Assembly: GCA_900095095.1 (NCBI GenBank)
Contig: FMBT01000320.1
Location: 1 to 64,000 of the forward strand
Length of the DNA stretch: 64,000 nt
Source: Fragilariopsis cylindrus CCMP1102
Taxonomy: Eukaryota > Bacillariophyta > Bacillariophyceae > Bacillariales > Bacillariaceae
Reading direction: 5' to 3'
Numbering within the stretch: the first letter of the stretch is position 1; the number at the start of each line of letters is the position of its first letter. This document shows, one piece after another, positions 35,345 through 45,748 of this stretch. The translations under genes and the position numbers were made by a program. The notes below the pieces were generated by a model, which was not told the origin of the DNA, made no database searches, and was given only the letters and a program-made list of their open reading frames with translations.

Positions 35345-35443
35345 TAATACTACTCCATCAACTATATGGACAAAATGGAGAAGAATACATTGACGGACAG
35401 CTACATTAAAAGTAACAATGAAGGCGTTCTGAGTAAGAAACCA
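35345..35443. repeat. About 98-bp segment, inverted partner at 39903-39999
   Basis: This segment (landmarks GGACAAAATGGAGAAGAA, CATTGACGGACAGCTACATT, GTAACAATGAAGGC) aligns with the reverse complement of 39903-39999 with about ten differences. The two copies flank the GWT1/membrane-protein gene pair in opposite orientation, 4.5 kb apart. No ORF runs through either. Confidence 0.8.
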
Positions 35444-35784
35444 GAAACAACTCGATCGTAAACTAAGTCATTTTCTTCCATTTTCCTGCCTTCATACGTT
35501 CGATTGAGTCTTCGACTCGATTCATTCTAGATTCGATTCGATTCGATTCATTCATTCTAGATTGATTCGATTTGATTCCTTCATTCTAGTAGTACTGTAG
35601 CAACCTTACTGTACTATCCTATACTACCGTACCGTACCCTATAGCTATAAAATATAATATTTCTACTACTCTATATAGGAAAAGATATTTGATACGTTAC
35701 TACAGTATAGTCTAAACAACGAACTTACTGCGAATTGTATTATATTATATTATTATATAATATCTTATTTTGATTTATATTTAT

Positions 35785-37986
35785 TTATTCATTCTTCTTT
35801 TTCAACTTCAACTTCACCGTCGTAGACTTATTATGAGACATAGACAACATTAATTTATCATATAATAGCACCACAACACTAATACTACAAATATAGATAT
35901 AGACAATCCATATTGCAATAGGATCTGATATATCAATAGTTGGTATCATCAAATTAATGAATCCTGTCATTAGATTAGCAATTAAAAATGAAATCAGACC
36001 ATACTGATTGATTAAGTTCATACCAATTGGTATAATATTCATATTTTGAATACTTTGACATGTATTATTTGTAAGATTCGTCGTGAGTACTAATAATAAT
36101 GTCTTGAAGGACCAAAGTAAGGTAATATTATGTGCTAAGGACCATAGACAAAAGGATAGATTAGTTGTTCGTCTAGATACAGTAAATTGAAATAGATATT
36201 CTATTCCAAAATGGAGGATCCATAATAATATTGTGATAGATCCTAATGATGACAAGGATGGCAACGATGATGATGATGTGAACGATGAAACTAATCCCTT
36301 TCTACTTGTACCACTAGTTGTACTAGTTGTACTAGTTGTACCACTACCACTACCACTACCACTATCAACATTACTGTCATGAACATTATTAAAGATATAA
36401 TATTGACCAATTAATTCACCACAGGAATGTAAAAATATATATCCAATACAACCTAATATACCTTCACGATTCCCTCGAAAAAAATCATATACTATACTAC
36501 TATTCATAACTGCTGCACCCTCTTCTTCTTCTTCTTGTGATGATCGTGGTACTACTACTACTAGTGATGATCGTCTTGGTGAGGATAGAATAAATTCTTG
36601 TAATCTATAATAGTTGGAGGATAAGAAAAATTGATATAGTATCATTGATAGGAATGGTAATAAAATCAATATTGATTTCAGTACTCCTTGTAGATGTAGA
36701 CGTAGACGTAGACTGTTCTTGTGATTATTATTATTAGTACTTTTAGTACTAGTACTACTACCACTAAGAAGTATACATTGTTTCCGTATAGTAGGTATAA
36801 TGGCAAGAACTCCCAAAGTAAAAAAGAAATTCCAGTGTAGACCATATTCGGTCACATGTTCTTGATAGTCAATCTCCTTGTTTAATATACAACGTAGTAT
36901 ACCAATTATAATTAATGGCATAGCATTCCGTAATGGTTTAAACAACGTATACCATGAAACACCAGTACTAGAACTTAACTTCTTATTATGATTTACGAAT
37001 ACATAGGATTTACCCTGTATTATACCCGAGGAGATTACAAAGGATGCTGCACCGACATCCATAAAGCCATACCCATGAATTTCAGTTTTACATAATTTTC
37101 TTGGAAACAACTCGAAATCTACAGCTAATATTGCAACAAATGTCAAATAATAGATTGTCGATCGATACAATGTGACATAATTTAAATTATTACCTGTAGT
37201 AGTATTGTCATTATTATTATTCGTGGTAGTATTCGTGGTCGTGGTGTTATTATTATTATTATTGGTGGTGTTAGTATTATTGTTTGGCTGTGATGATGAC
37301 GCAGCTTTCTTTTTAATTGTTTCCAGTCGACCATTCGATTTATTTCTAATTATATCAAATTCATCTTCTTCCTCTGCTGCTTCCTTAAGATCATCATCAT
37401 TATCATGCTTCTTCTTTTCTTCGTACGATGGATTCTTAACAGGACTTAACTGTCCATTAGTAGGATCACGGATAATAGTAAATTCATTATTTTCACCGTA
37501 GTAGTTTTCATCTTCATTTTCACTATCGTTATTGTCGTCATCGCTGTTGTTGCCGCTCTCATTCCGTCGTCGTCTTCGGAATGTTAATATAGATGCCAAA
37601 ATAATTTGGAATATCATGAGTATACAACCATATGGATATAAATAATTGGTTTGTACTAAAACCATTGGAAACCAGATTATTATGGATTCTAATAGAATAC
37701 GACGACATAGACGGAACGACGATAACGACGACGATGACTTTCCACAACTACGATTACCCAAGAGTAATAGTAATTCCATATAACACCAACAACTCCAAAT
37801 AATACTCGAACAGATCCATATTATTTCAAATGGAGAGTTGGATCCATCATGACCCGTGACAAATTCTTCTTTTCGTAATTTCATATTCATATTTGTATTT
37901 GTAATACTTGTACTTGCAATACTATCATCGGGGATGAGATCGTTAAAGTCGTTTATGATACTATTCATGTTACTAATACTATTCAT
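35785..37986 (-). CDS. PIGW: GPI-anchor inositol acyltransferase (GWT1/PIG-W)
   Basis: Single-exon, 733 aa. GWT1/PIG-W is a multi-pass ER enzyme that acylates the inositol of glucosaminyl-phosphatidylinositol in GPI-anchor synthesis. Signatures seen: LRKEEFVTGHDGSNSPFEI near the N-terminus; FVAILAVDFELFPRKLCKTE then HGYGFMDVGAASFVISSGI; EYGLHWNFFFTLG; NREGILGCIGYIFLHSCGE; RRTTNLSFCLWSLAHN; and a C-terminal LIANLMTGFINL helix. Yeast and animal enzymes are about 490-500 aa; here the excess is low-complexity N/T/D/E-rich insertions, chiefly between about residues 150 and 285 and an S/T/G run near 540. The longer frame to 38022 begins with GTG, so the ATG at 37986 is used. Confident on family. 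Confidence 0.92.
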   Translation of the reverse strand: MNSISNMNSIINDFNDLIPDDSIASTSITNTNMNMKLRKEEFVTGHDGSNSPFEIIWICSSIIWSCWCYMELLLLLGNRSCGKSSSSLSSFRLCRRILLESIIIWFPMVLVQTNYLYPYGCILMIFQIILASILTFRRRRRNESGNNSDDDNNDSENEDENYYGENNEFTIIRDPTNGQLSPVKNPSYEEKKKHDNDDDLKEAAEEEDEFDIIRNKSNGRLETIKKKAASSSQPNNNTNTTNNNNNNTTTTNTTTNNNNDNTTTGNNLNYVTLYRSTIYYLTFVAILAVDFELFPRKLCKTEIHGYGFMDVGAASFVISSGIIQGKSYVFVNHNKKLSSSTGVSWYTLFKPLRNAMPLIIIGILRCILNKEIDYQEHVTEYGLHWNFFFTLGVLAIIPTIRKQCILLSGSSTSTKSTNNNNHKNSLRLRLHLQGVLKSILILLPFLSMILYQFFLSSNYYRLQEFILSSPRRSSLVVVVPRSSQEEEEEGAAVMNSSIVYDFFRGNREGILGCIGYIFLHSCGELIGQYYIFNNVHDSNVDSGSGSGSGTTSTTSTTSGTSRKGLVSSFTSSSSLPSLSSLGSITILLWILHFGIEYLFQFTVSRRTTNLSFCLWSLAHNITLLWSFKTLLLVLTTNLTNNTCQSIQNMNIIPIGMNLINQYGLISFLIANLMTGFINLMIPTIDISDPIAIWIVYIYICSISVVVLLYDKLMLSMSHNKSTTVKLKLKKKNE

Positions 37987-38697
37987 GATGATGCCTGCTT
38001 TAATGAAAGGTGACTGAATCACTCGACTCGAATTGTATATATATGTATATATTACTCCTACGGTATTCTAGACGTACTAGACTTTGTCGATTGTGTTGTG
38101 TTGTGTTAGTGCTATTTTTTTCCTGATTTCGAGTGCTTCCTTCTTTTCGTTCTTTAGTTCCTGCCTGCCTCGACGTACAGATCTTCTCTCTTTTCCTCTC
38201 CCCCTCTGTGTCATCATCATACACAAATTTTCAGTCGTGAAAATTTCACACGAATGATTTTCTTTCGTGATTAGAGTCCCCTCTTTGACTGTACAGTAGT
38301 ACAGTAAATCACGTTTTTATTGAAGGCGAGGAAAGGTAGCGAGCTGTCCCCCATTATTTTAGAGGCGCATTGCTTATTAGCGAGAGGGCGGGCGGGCGAG
38401 CGAGCTGGCTTCTTGCAGTAAAATACATGCAATATTCACGATCGTTTTCGCGGTTGGCGCGCAGACGGGTCATCGTTACTAGTTTGAATATAATAACGAC
38501 GACCTCTATTCACGTTACAATAACGACCATGCACAAACAAACTTTTGTTCTCTCATAAAAAAGCAAATATCAACAATATAAACAACCAACAAAACAAACA
38601 AGTTGTGTACTACTCCCCGACGTACACGATCATCAACAACAACGAACATCATCATCATCATCACCAACGAACAACGAACAACGAACAACAAGGTAAA
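37987..38697. promoter_or_regulatory. Divergent promoter region between GWT1 and membrane-protein gene
   Basis: 711 bases separate the two start codons. It includes a GC-rich GGGCGGGCGGGCGAGCGAGC patch at about 38384-38404, unusual in this AT-rich DNA. An A/C-rich leader with CAACAA and CATCATCAT repeats (38560-38695) runs into the plus-strand gene. Promoter role is inferred from position. Confidence 0.4.
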
Positions 38698-39471
38698 ATG
38701 CAGTCATCAGAGGAGGCAGCGAAGATCGCGAAGAAGGGAGCGAGTCATTTAATTTTGAAAAAGAATTACCATCTGAATTTGAAGAAAAAAGAAGAATTGT
38801 GTTTTGTGGCATTAGCATTGATCCTCGTCATCGGTACCCGACACCTTTTGCTCCTGCTTCATTTCGTGTTGTCTAAAAGACTTCTCTACCTGACTGCTGC
38901 TACTACTGCTTCGACGAATATGAATATGAATGTACAACGTCTGAAGGAGGTAGCGGCGAAAGTAGCTCCTTTCTCTACCTCTCTCTACCTCATTGCGCTG
39001 AACTCGCCTTCGATGCTCTTAGTCATGCTGCTGAAGCTGCTGCTGAAGCTCCTAATAGCTATATTCGCTATATCACTAGGAACAGCTGTCTACCTCTCTC
39101 CCTTTCCCCACACTATTCTACCTCGCTCTATCTCTATCTCTCTCTACCTCATTGCTGAACTTGCCCTCGCTGCTCTTAGTGCTGCTAATGCTGCTCCTGC
39201 TGCTTATAGCTATAAAACGATCTTCGTCATTACCATCATCATCAACTTTAATGATATCATGTATACTATCATGCTGACTACAACACTTTCCATTATTGGT
39301 TTCTATGGTGCTAGATTAATATTAGCTGGAACATTGTCTATAGTGGATACATTATTACGATTCGTAATAAGTAATAGTATTATTGATAGACTACTACTAT
39401 TATTATTACTAATAATGTCGCATTATTGGCCGTATTATGTGGACTCATTAATTACGATTAGCAAAAAGTAA
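38698..39471 (+). CDS. Multi-pass membrane protein of unknown function
   Basis: 257 aa from the first ATG (the longer open frame starts with a TTG at 38545). A short charged N-terminus (MQSSEEAAKIAKKGAS) precedes about five hydrophobic segments: LCFVALALILVIG; LLVMLLKLLLKLLIAIFAI; a Leu/Ala-rich segment around LYLIAELALAALSAA; MLTTTLSIIGFYGARLIL; and a Leu run at the C-terminus. Two SLYLIA motifs suggest partial internal duplication. No domain is recognised. Codon use is repetitive in places (CTGCTG). It is divergent with GWT1, which suggests shared regulation but no shared function. Confidence 0.5.
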   Translation: MQSSEEAAKIAKKGASHLILKKNYHLNLKKKEELCFVALALILVIGTRHLLLLLHFVLSKRLLYLTAATTASTNMNMNVQRLKEVAAKVAPFSTSLYLIALNSPSMLLVMLLKLLLKLLIAIFAISLGTAVYLSPFPHTILPRSISISLYLIAELALAALSAANAAPAAYSYKTIFVITIIINFNDIMYTIMLTTTLSIIGFYGARLILAGTLSIVDTLLRFVISNSIIDRLLLLLLLIMSHYWPYYVDSLITISKK

Positions 39472-40796
39472 TAATATAGTGATGAATCATGCATCATATC
39501 ACCTCCCAACTAATACAAGAGGACGACAAACAAAACATTATCAATTTCGAATAAGAGAAAAATAACAATAACATGCAACAACAATAACAATATATTCAAA
39601 AAACAATATAAAACACAAAAAACGAGACAAAAGAGAACTACATCTTATACAAAAATTATTACTATCATTATCCTCATCATCAACATAACGTCATCATCAA
39701 CATAACGTCATCATCATAACGCCATCATCATCATTATCATCATCAAGCAAATAATATTAGAATAAAAAAATTCGGTATTCTTTATATAGGTAAAACAATT
39801 TCATATTACAGTACTTAATTTTATCTATTCTATCTATACTATCTATTCAATCTATTGTTGTTGTTTGTTGTTTGTTGTTGTATTGTTATAGTCATTCTTG
39901 CGACTGGTTTATACCCAAAATGCCTTCATTGTTACATTTAATGTAGCTGTCCGTCAATGTGTTTCTTCTCCATTTTGTCCATAGTTGATGAAGTATTATG
40001 TAAGCAATGTTATTCGTTTAAAGTATTCAAGTAGTGATTGGATGGTACAGTAGTAGTTCATGGATTCGATTCGAATCGAATCGAATCAATTGTATTGTTG
40101 TGGTTGTGGTTGTGGTTGTTGTTGACGCTTTGTTTATTTAATGCCATGCCATGCCTTATTGAATTGTATTTAATGTAATGTACTTAATTGCCAACACGTC
40201 TGATATGGCGTATCTCCACCTTTCTTCTTCTTCTTCGTGTCATGTCATGTCATCAGTTGTTCGGAGTATACAGTTAGTAGTAGTAGTAGTAGTAGTATGT
40301 CATCATGCAATAGACATGCCATACTTATTCGCCCTCGTATTAATATAATATATTGTTAAGAATTTATTTGTTTGTCCCAAATACTGTAATTGATATTATG
40401 TTGATAAAAATGGCGAATCGTCACGTACTAATCCGTGTCAATTTTGTGTTCGACTTTAAATAAATATATCATAAAGTCATTTCTGATCATGAAATTAGTT
40501 ACTTAGTCGACACAAACAATTGATTCCTACTGTATGCCAGTGTTTGAGCGTAATTACACTGACTTCTTAAACTAAACATTAAAGCGTGTTACGGTACAAT
40601 TGTTAAATTTCCACAAAAAAACGCTGTTACTGCTGCCGTACCAAGCAAATAATTATTCCTTTAATGATGACTTAACATTTCTCAAAGCAACATAACAAAC
40701 ATTTCATATATTAAGTTAAGCTTTACTACGAATACAATCAATCATACTGTAATAACAATAAGATAAATATATTGAAGAGATACAACTTTAGTCACA
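39472..40796. other. Intergenic, simple repeats
   Basis: CATCATCAACATAACGT repeats lie at 39670-39745, TTGTTG and TGTTTG runs at 39853-39885, GTAGTAGTAG at 40277-40297, and the inverted partner of the 35345 repeat at 39903-39999. No gene is supported. Confidence 0.6.
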
Positions 40797-42221
40797 ATGA
40801 AACGAAAAAACAGCAAAAAGCAACAGCAAAAATTCAACACAAATAATATTGAATATGTACCATCTTCAAGTGTACGCCGATTAGATGATCATCGACGTCG
40901 AACTGCTCCTAATCGTTATGTTCCTGCACCATCAACAGCAACAACAGCAGTAGCAGCAACGACGACAACGACATCATCAACAACGACGACGACAGCGAAG
41001 AAGCGTGCGAAAGTAAAAGCACCTGCAGCCGCTGCTCGTCGTCCTGATTTTACTGAACCTCCCTTATCAGCTTCAGCGGAGAAGAAATTAGCGAAGAAGA
41101 GAGAGCAAAATAATATTCATCAAAAGAGATGCCGTCTGAAGAGAAAAGCACGTGAAGCCGCTGTTCTTAGTGCTGCTTCTGCTGCTACCATTGATCTAGA
41201 AGAAGAAGAAGAAGAAGAAGAAGAAGAAGCTCTTGCACAACGTCGAGCTACTTCCGATGCTGACGCTGATGATGATGACAATAACGTCCTAACAGAGTTC
41301 CAAGATCTATCGGATGACGAACGCGATATGAAAATGCCAGCAATTGAGGAGGAAGAGGAAGAAGATGGTAGTAGTAGTAGTGTTTCTAGTACCACTACTA
41401 CTACTACTACTATTGCTTCGACGAATATGAAAGAGGCAGCGGAACAGAACAATCCGTCGGCAGTAGCAGAAGCAGGTGGTACATTATCTGGATTAGAAAA
41501 GTTAACAGAAGATAATGAAAATGAAGAGAAAAACCATGAAGCAAGTCAAGACACTACTACTACTACGAATACGAATACGAATACGAATACGAATACGAAT
41601 ACGAATACGAATACGAATACGAATACAAATACAAATACAAATACAAATACAAATACAAATACGAATACGAATACGAATATGAATAGATCTGATGGTGGTG
41701 TAGTTGGTGGTGATGGAGGTAATGGTAGTAATGGTAATGATCAATTATTATTAGATGGTGATCTTGATGGTGATCTTGATGTCGATGCAAATGGGACAAC
41801 TGCCGACGATGCGAATGCGCAAATGGCAACAATGTTGGCAGGAATGAAAGCACTCTTGGCCAACAACAACGATGCGAATGCGCAAATGTTGGCAGGAATG
41901 AAAGCACTCTTGGCCAACAACAACGATGCGATTGCGCAAATGGAGGCAAGAATGGAGACAAGAATGGAGGCATTCTTGGCCAACAACAACGATGCGAATG
42001 CGCAAATGGAGGCAAGAATGGAGACAAGAATTGAGACACGCTTGGCCAACAACAACAACGATGCGAATGCGCAAATGGAGGCAAAGTTGGCAATATTTGA
42101 GGCAGATCTTGAAGCATGGAAAATTCAGTTCGGTGCTGATACTCTAGCAATGATCGCTGCTGCAGCTGATGATCCTGATGATGATGATATCCAGGAATCC
42201 AATAATATTTTAGTTTTTTAA
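40797..42221 (+). CDS. Low-complexity protein with basic bZIP-like patch and coiled-coil repeats
   Basis: Single-exon, 474 aa. The N-terminus is basic (KRKNSKKQQQK). At about 95-118, KKREQNNIHQKRCRLKRKAR resembles a bZIP basic region, but the signature residues are not all present and no leucine zipper follows. Acidic runs (E9, later E5) and S/T runs come next. A hexanucleotide array (ACGAAT/ACAAAT, about 41566-41685) encodes an Asn-Thr repeat. Near the C-terminus four or five units of 20-26 aa with the core LANNNDANAQM and EARMETR form a likely coiled coil. Nuclear location is plausible from the basic patches. The function is unknown; expression is inferred from the clean open frame. Confidence 0.6.
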   Translation: MKRKNSKKQQQKFNTNNIEYVPSSSVRRLDDHRRRTAPNRYVPAPSTATTAVAATTTTTSSTTTTTAKKRAKVKAPAAAARRPDFTEPPLSASAEKKLAKKREQNNIHQKRCRLKRKAREAAVLSAASAATIDLEEEEEEEEEEALAQRRATSDADADDDDNNVLTEFQDLSDDERDMKMPAIEEEEEEDGSSSSVSSTTTTTTTIASTNMKEAAEQNNPSAVAEAGGTLSGLEKLTEDNENEEKNHEASQDTTTTTNTNTNTNTNTNTNTNTNTNTNTNTNTNTNTNTNTNTNMNRSDGGVVGGDGGNGSNGNDQLLLDGDLDGDLDVDANGTTADDANAQMATMLAGMKALLANNNDANAQMLAGMKALLANNNDAIAQMEARMETRMEAFLANNNDANAQMEARMETRIETRLANNNNDANAQMEAKLAIFEADLEAWKIQFGADTLAMIAAAADDPDDDDIQESNNILVF

Positions 42222-43023
42222 ACCAACAAGAATAACAATGATGAAGAACGGTCTCAAGTATCAGGATTGTTCGTGCAGTACATGATGATGATCATTTACT
42301 TGCTTTAAACTTGGAAGAATAAAACAAAACAAAACAAAACAAAACAAGCAATCAATCGAATCGAATCAATTCCGTCTCGATTTAAAATAGGATGCAATAC
42401 AATGTATGTAAAATGCACCGTGTACAATAAATAAAAAACAAACGTTCTTTAATTTGATATAGAAATTAAATTAAATTGAATTATTCTAAAATATTAATAC
42501 ACCATTTCATTTTTTCGTATGTATCTATTGTAACAATTAAATCTTTCATATATTTGTTTTATTTCTGCTCTATTGTGTTGTGTTGTGTTGTTTTAATTTG
42601 ATTTGATTTGATTAACGAATATCGAATGGTGTATTGTGTTTTTTTCTTATAATTTTTAATTACTTATTCGAGATTGATTTATTCGTTGAATCGTATTATC
42701 AATTAATGCATACGTCGTAACAGTGACTATATCAGACTGTATTGAATATTGAGGGTCGGGAAGATTGTCCTTTCTTCTTATTACCACTACCACTTGAACT
42801 ACTAGAACTCGAATCACCACTTGAACTATCACTTGTACGTGATGAACTGGATAAGGTTGATTTTGATTTTGAGTATTGTCTGGATTACACTTATAATTAA
42901 TTGGAAAATATTGAGTTAGATCATAAAAATGTACCATTGCAATTTTCTTGTTTGATCATTGTTAGTAATATCCTACATATCTCGTCATACGATTGATAAT
43001 TATGATACGATGATGACGAACCA
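42222..43023. other. Intergenic; weak minus-strand ORF
   Basis: AAAAC and TTGTG runs occur at 42322-42345 and 42577-42610. A 93-codon minus-strand ORF at 42656-42937 (MVHFYDLTQYFPINYK...) starts with an ATG but becomes V/I/Q-repetitive. It could be a downstream part of the interrupted ORF at 43024-43605; I cannot connect them. Confidence 0.4.
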
Positions 43024-43605
43024 TCAAAAGGCATAATAGTATGATTCAGATGATTCAATATTATTAGTAGTTTCAGTAGTTTCAGTATGTTGTGCTTGCG
43101 CTTGCGCTTGAGTAGTAGTAGTGTACAGAGGTGGAGTTTGACGATGTGCTGCTACTGCTTCTGCTGCTTCCTCCTCCTCATCATGTGCATGTGCATGTGC
43201 ATGTGCATGTGCATGTTGACGTTGACGTTGACGTTGACGTTGACGTTGATGTTAATGTTGATGTCGATGAGCAGGATCATGATCAGCAGTACGATGGTAA
43301 TGCAGCTGTTGCTGTTGTGCATGTGCATGTGCATGTGCATGTGCATGTGCATGTGCATGTGCATGTGCATGTGCTTGTACTTGTGCTTGTACTTGTACTT
43401 GTACTTGTACTTGTACTTGTACTTGCGCTTGTACTTGTACTTGTACTTGTGCTTGTGCTTGTACTTGTACTTGCGCTTGATGGTGTTGTTGTACTACTCG
43501 ATCTCGATGATGTTGTTGTGCTACCTGTTGTTGTTGGTCTACTACACGACGATCTTGCTGCTGCTGCTGTTGTTGTTGATGATGATGATAATAAAGACTA
43601 CTCAT
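43024..43605 (-). pseudogene. Q/H-rich hexamer-repeat ORF interrupted by one TAA
   Basis: An ATG at 43605 opens MSSLYYHHHQQQQ and continues through Q-V/Q-A, H-A and Q-R dipeptide repeats encoded by hexamer arrays (TTGTAC, TGTGCA, TTGACG on the plus strand). One TAA at 43252-43254 interrupts a frame that otherwise stays open to 43024, about 194 codons. TAA sits where neighbouring units have CAA, so one substitution explains it. After it come HAHAHA, DEEEEAAEAVAAH and S/T/E-rich sequence. It is either a recently broken low-complexity gene or non-coding microsatellite. Confidence 0.35.
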
Positions 43606-45748
43606 ATTGTAAAGCTTAATTTTGGAGCTATTTTGTGGCTGTGGCTGTGGATGTGGCTGTGGATGCGGATGCGGAAGGTAGGTGACGATGGTATATGTCT
43701 ACTTTACTTATTTGTTTGTAGTAAAAGAAAGTTGTACAACAGATAGGCCGATACGTAACCGATGACCGATGACGAAATAGAATGGTACTTTAGTAATAGG
43801 CAGGACTGCAGCTTCTTTAGAATATTTGTTGGGTTTTTTTTTTTGTGTTAAGCTCCCATCATCGGTTTGAAGGTTGATTAGTAGCAGTGGCAGCAGTGCG
43901 AATAAGAATAGTGGTGTTACTACACTACTAGGCGAGAGGAGGACTTTTGTCGTCGTCGCTGTTGTTGTCGATCTCGATGGTATTTTTTTATCATAATAAC
44001 TTGACTTATCATTATACCGTACTGGCTAGCTAGCGATCTGCGGATATTATATGATACAATTTATTGATGCCGATACTACTACCTCTTCTTCTCAGCCTAT
44101 ATAGAAATATGTGCCGATTCGATTCACTCCATTCAATGATCAATGGTTTCTATGTATGTATGTATGTGTGCTAGTATAGAATAGCGTCGTCTTATATTTC
44201 TACCACACAACATGATGGTACTGTACTGTATTATTGGTGTGGATGGGTGATGGGGTGTTGCTTTGTTGATGATGATATGATGTGAAGAATTAATGTGGCG
44301 ATGCAATAAAAAATAGAAAAGAATCTTCTGGGACTGGTAAAATGCAAACAAAAATGGAGCAAAAATACTAATATCCCGATCACCCTTCACTATGTAGTCG
44401 CGCAACCATATGAATTTTCGAGTCATGGATAATAATGAAAATTGCAGACGTCAAGTTCTCTAAAGAGGGGTTATCGTCGCAAATAAAACATTATTGCCCA
44501 TTTTGACTCGATGTTATAAATGTTTCAACAATAATGACCAAAGTAAAAAGGATAAATAATGATGTCATGTCCTTGGTATACATGAATTTTGCATCCTCCC
44601 CTCTCTGCACTGTACTGTACTGCCTGATCTGAGTTGTTGCAAAATCAGCATAGCACATGTACATGTAGGACTACAAGCATGTACAAGGACCTATGTTTTT
44701 GCAGGACCCAAAACTCTATGCATTCCACATGGGAAATGCTGATGTACAAGCACCATAGAACAATAATAATCAAAAGTAAGACAAGAAAAAAATAGTAGTC
44801 TCAATGGTATCCTTTCCTTTTCAGTACAGAATCTAGTACACTTTGCTTGCTGTTATGTTATGTTATGTTATGTTATGTTATAGCTGGGTTTTAAATCATG
44901 ACTCAAATACAATTTAGGTATAATTCTTCACAGTTTGCTATCATCTATTTACACCATTGAAAAATGAATGACCACCACTTCCAACACTACACCCTACATG
45001 CACTGTGCCAATTGTTATTTTTATGTTGTTTGCTTAATCTATACATACAAATAAATCCAAATAATATTGCATTTAAATTAGAGAGAGAGAAAGAGAAAAA
45101 AGAATATACCCCATGCCTCACTGTTAGTCATTGCCAGTGTGTGTTGGTTTAATGTAATGCGTGTATTGGTAGCTGAATTAGTTAGTATATATTCTTGTAA
45201 AGGGGAGTGTGAATAGACCTAGTCTCCTGACTCACATTAGAACCCACATGGTATGATGGATCAGAGGGGTGGGGTATTTAATATAAGGATATGATACTTT
45301 ATGTTTAGCATTATTGATTGATATTGATGACATCATAACCCTACCATCAGACATGAAGAAGGAGGGGTAAATATAAAATTATCACACAATCAACTTTACA
45401 TGATTGTAAATGTGCTGTAACCAATCTAGCAGCTAATCAAAAAGGGATGTGTTCACACAACCTCATCAGACAGAATACAGAATACAAAGTACTAGTATGT
45501 GAGTAGGCAGGCACTATTCAAAAACAAGTTTATGGTACACTCATAAAATAAAGCACTACACGTTTCAATGATATGCTGAAGCCATACCCACAGTACACTT
45601 TTGTAGAGCAGGCCTCATTGCACACATAAAGATTATAATATATCATAATATACAGTAAAGTTAAATGAAGTGGGTGTTTCTACTATTAATATTGTTAATG
45701 TCATCATCACTAATGCTACCATTTATAATAGAACCATAATCAAAACTA
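43606..45748. other. Intergenic, no gene supported
   Basis: Microsatellites TATGTATG (44152-44167) and TATGTTATGT (44853-44880) are present. A short inverted pair around TCGAGTCA / TGACTCGA lies at about 44420 and 44503. A 97-codon minus ORF at 44133-44426 has no recognisable features. Confidence 0.6.

Larger units (their letters stand above)
34252..35784. other. Intergenic with a small TIR element and a C run
   Basis: Apart from the element at 34952-35144, a run of 18 C at 35255-35272, and the repeat at 35345-35443, no gene is supported. TCGATTCGATTC-type repeats lie at 35515-35580. Confidence 0.6.

Noticed and set aside
35785-38022. Longer GWT1 start at 38022
   Set aside because: The upstream codon is GTG; the first ATG is at 37986 and the conserved region begins well after it. 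The same logic moved starts of the genes at 38698, 49198, 11665, 10768 and 54118.
44133-44426. 97-codon minus-strand ORF
   Set aside because: No recognisable domain or splice partner, and composition (H, I, Y, S) follows local AT-rich repeats.
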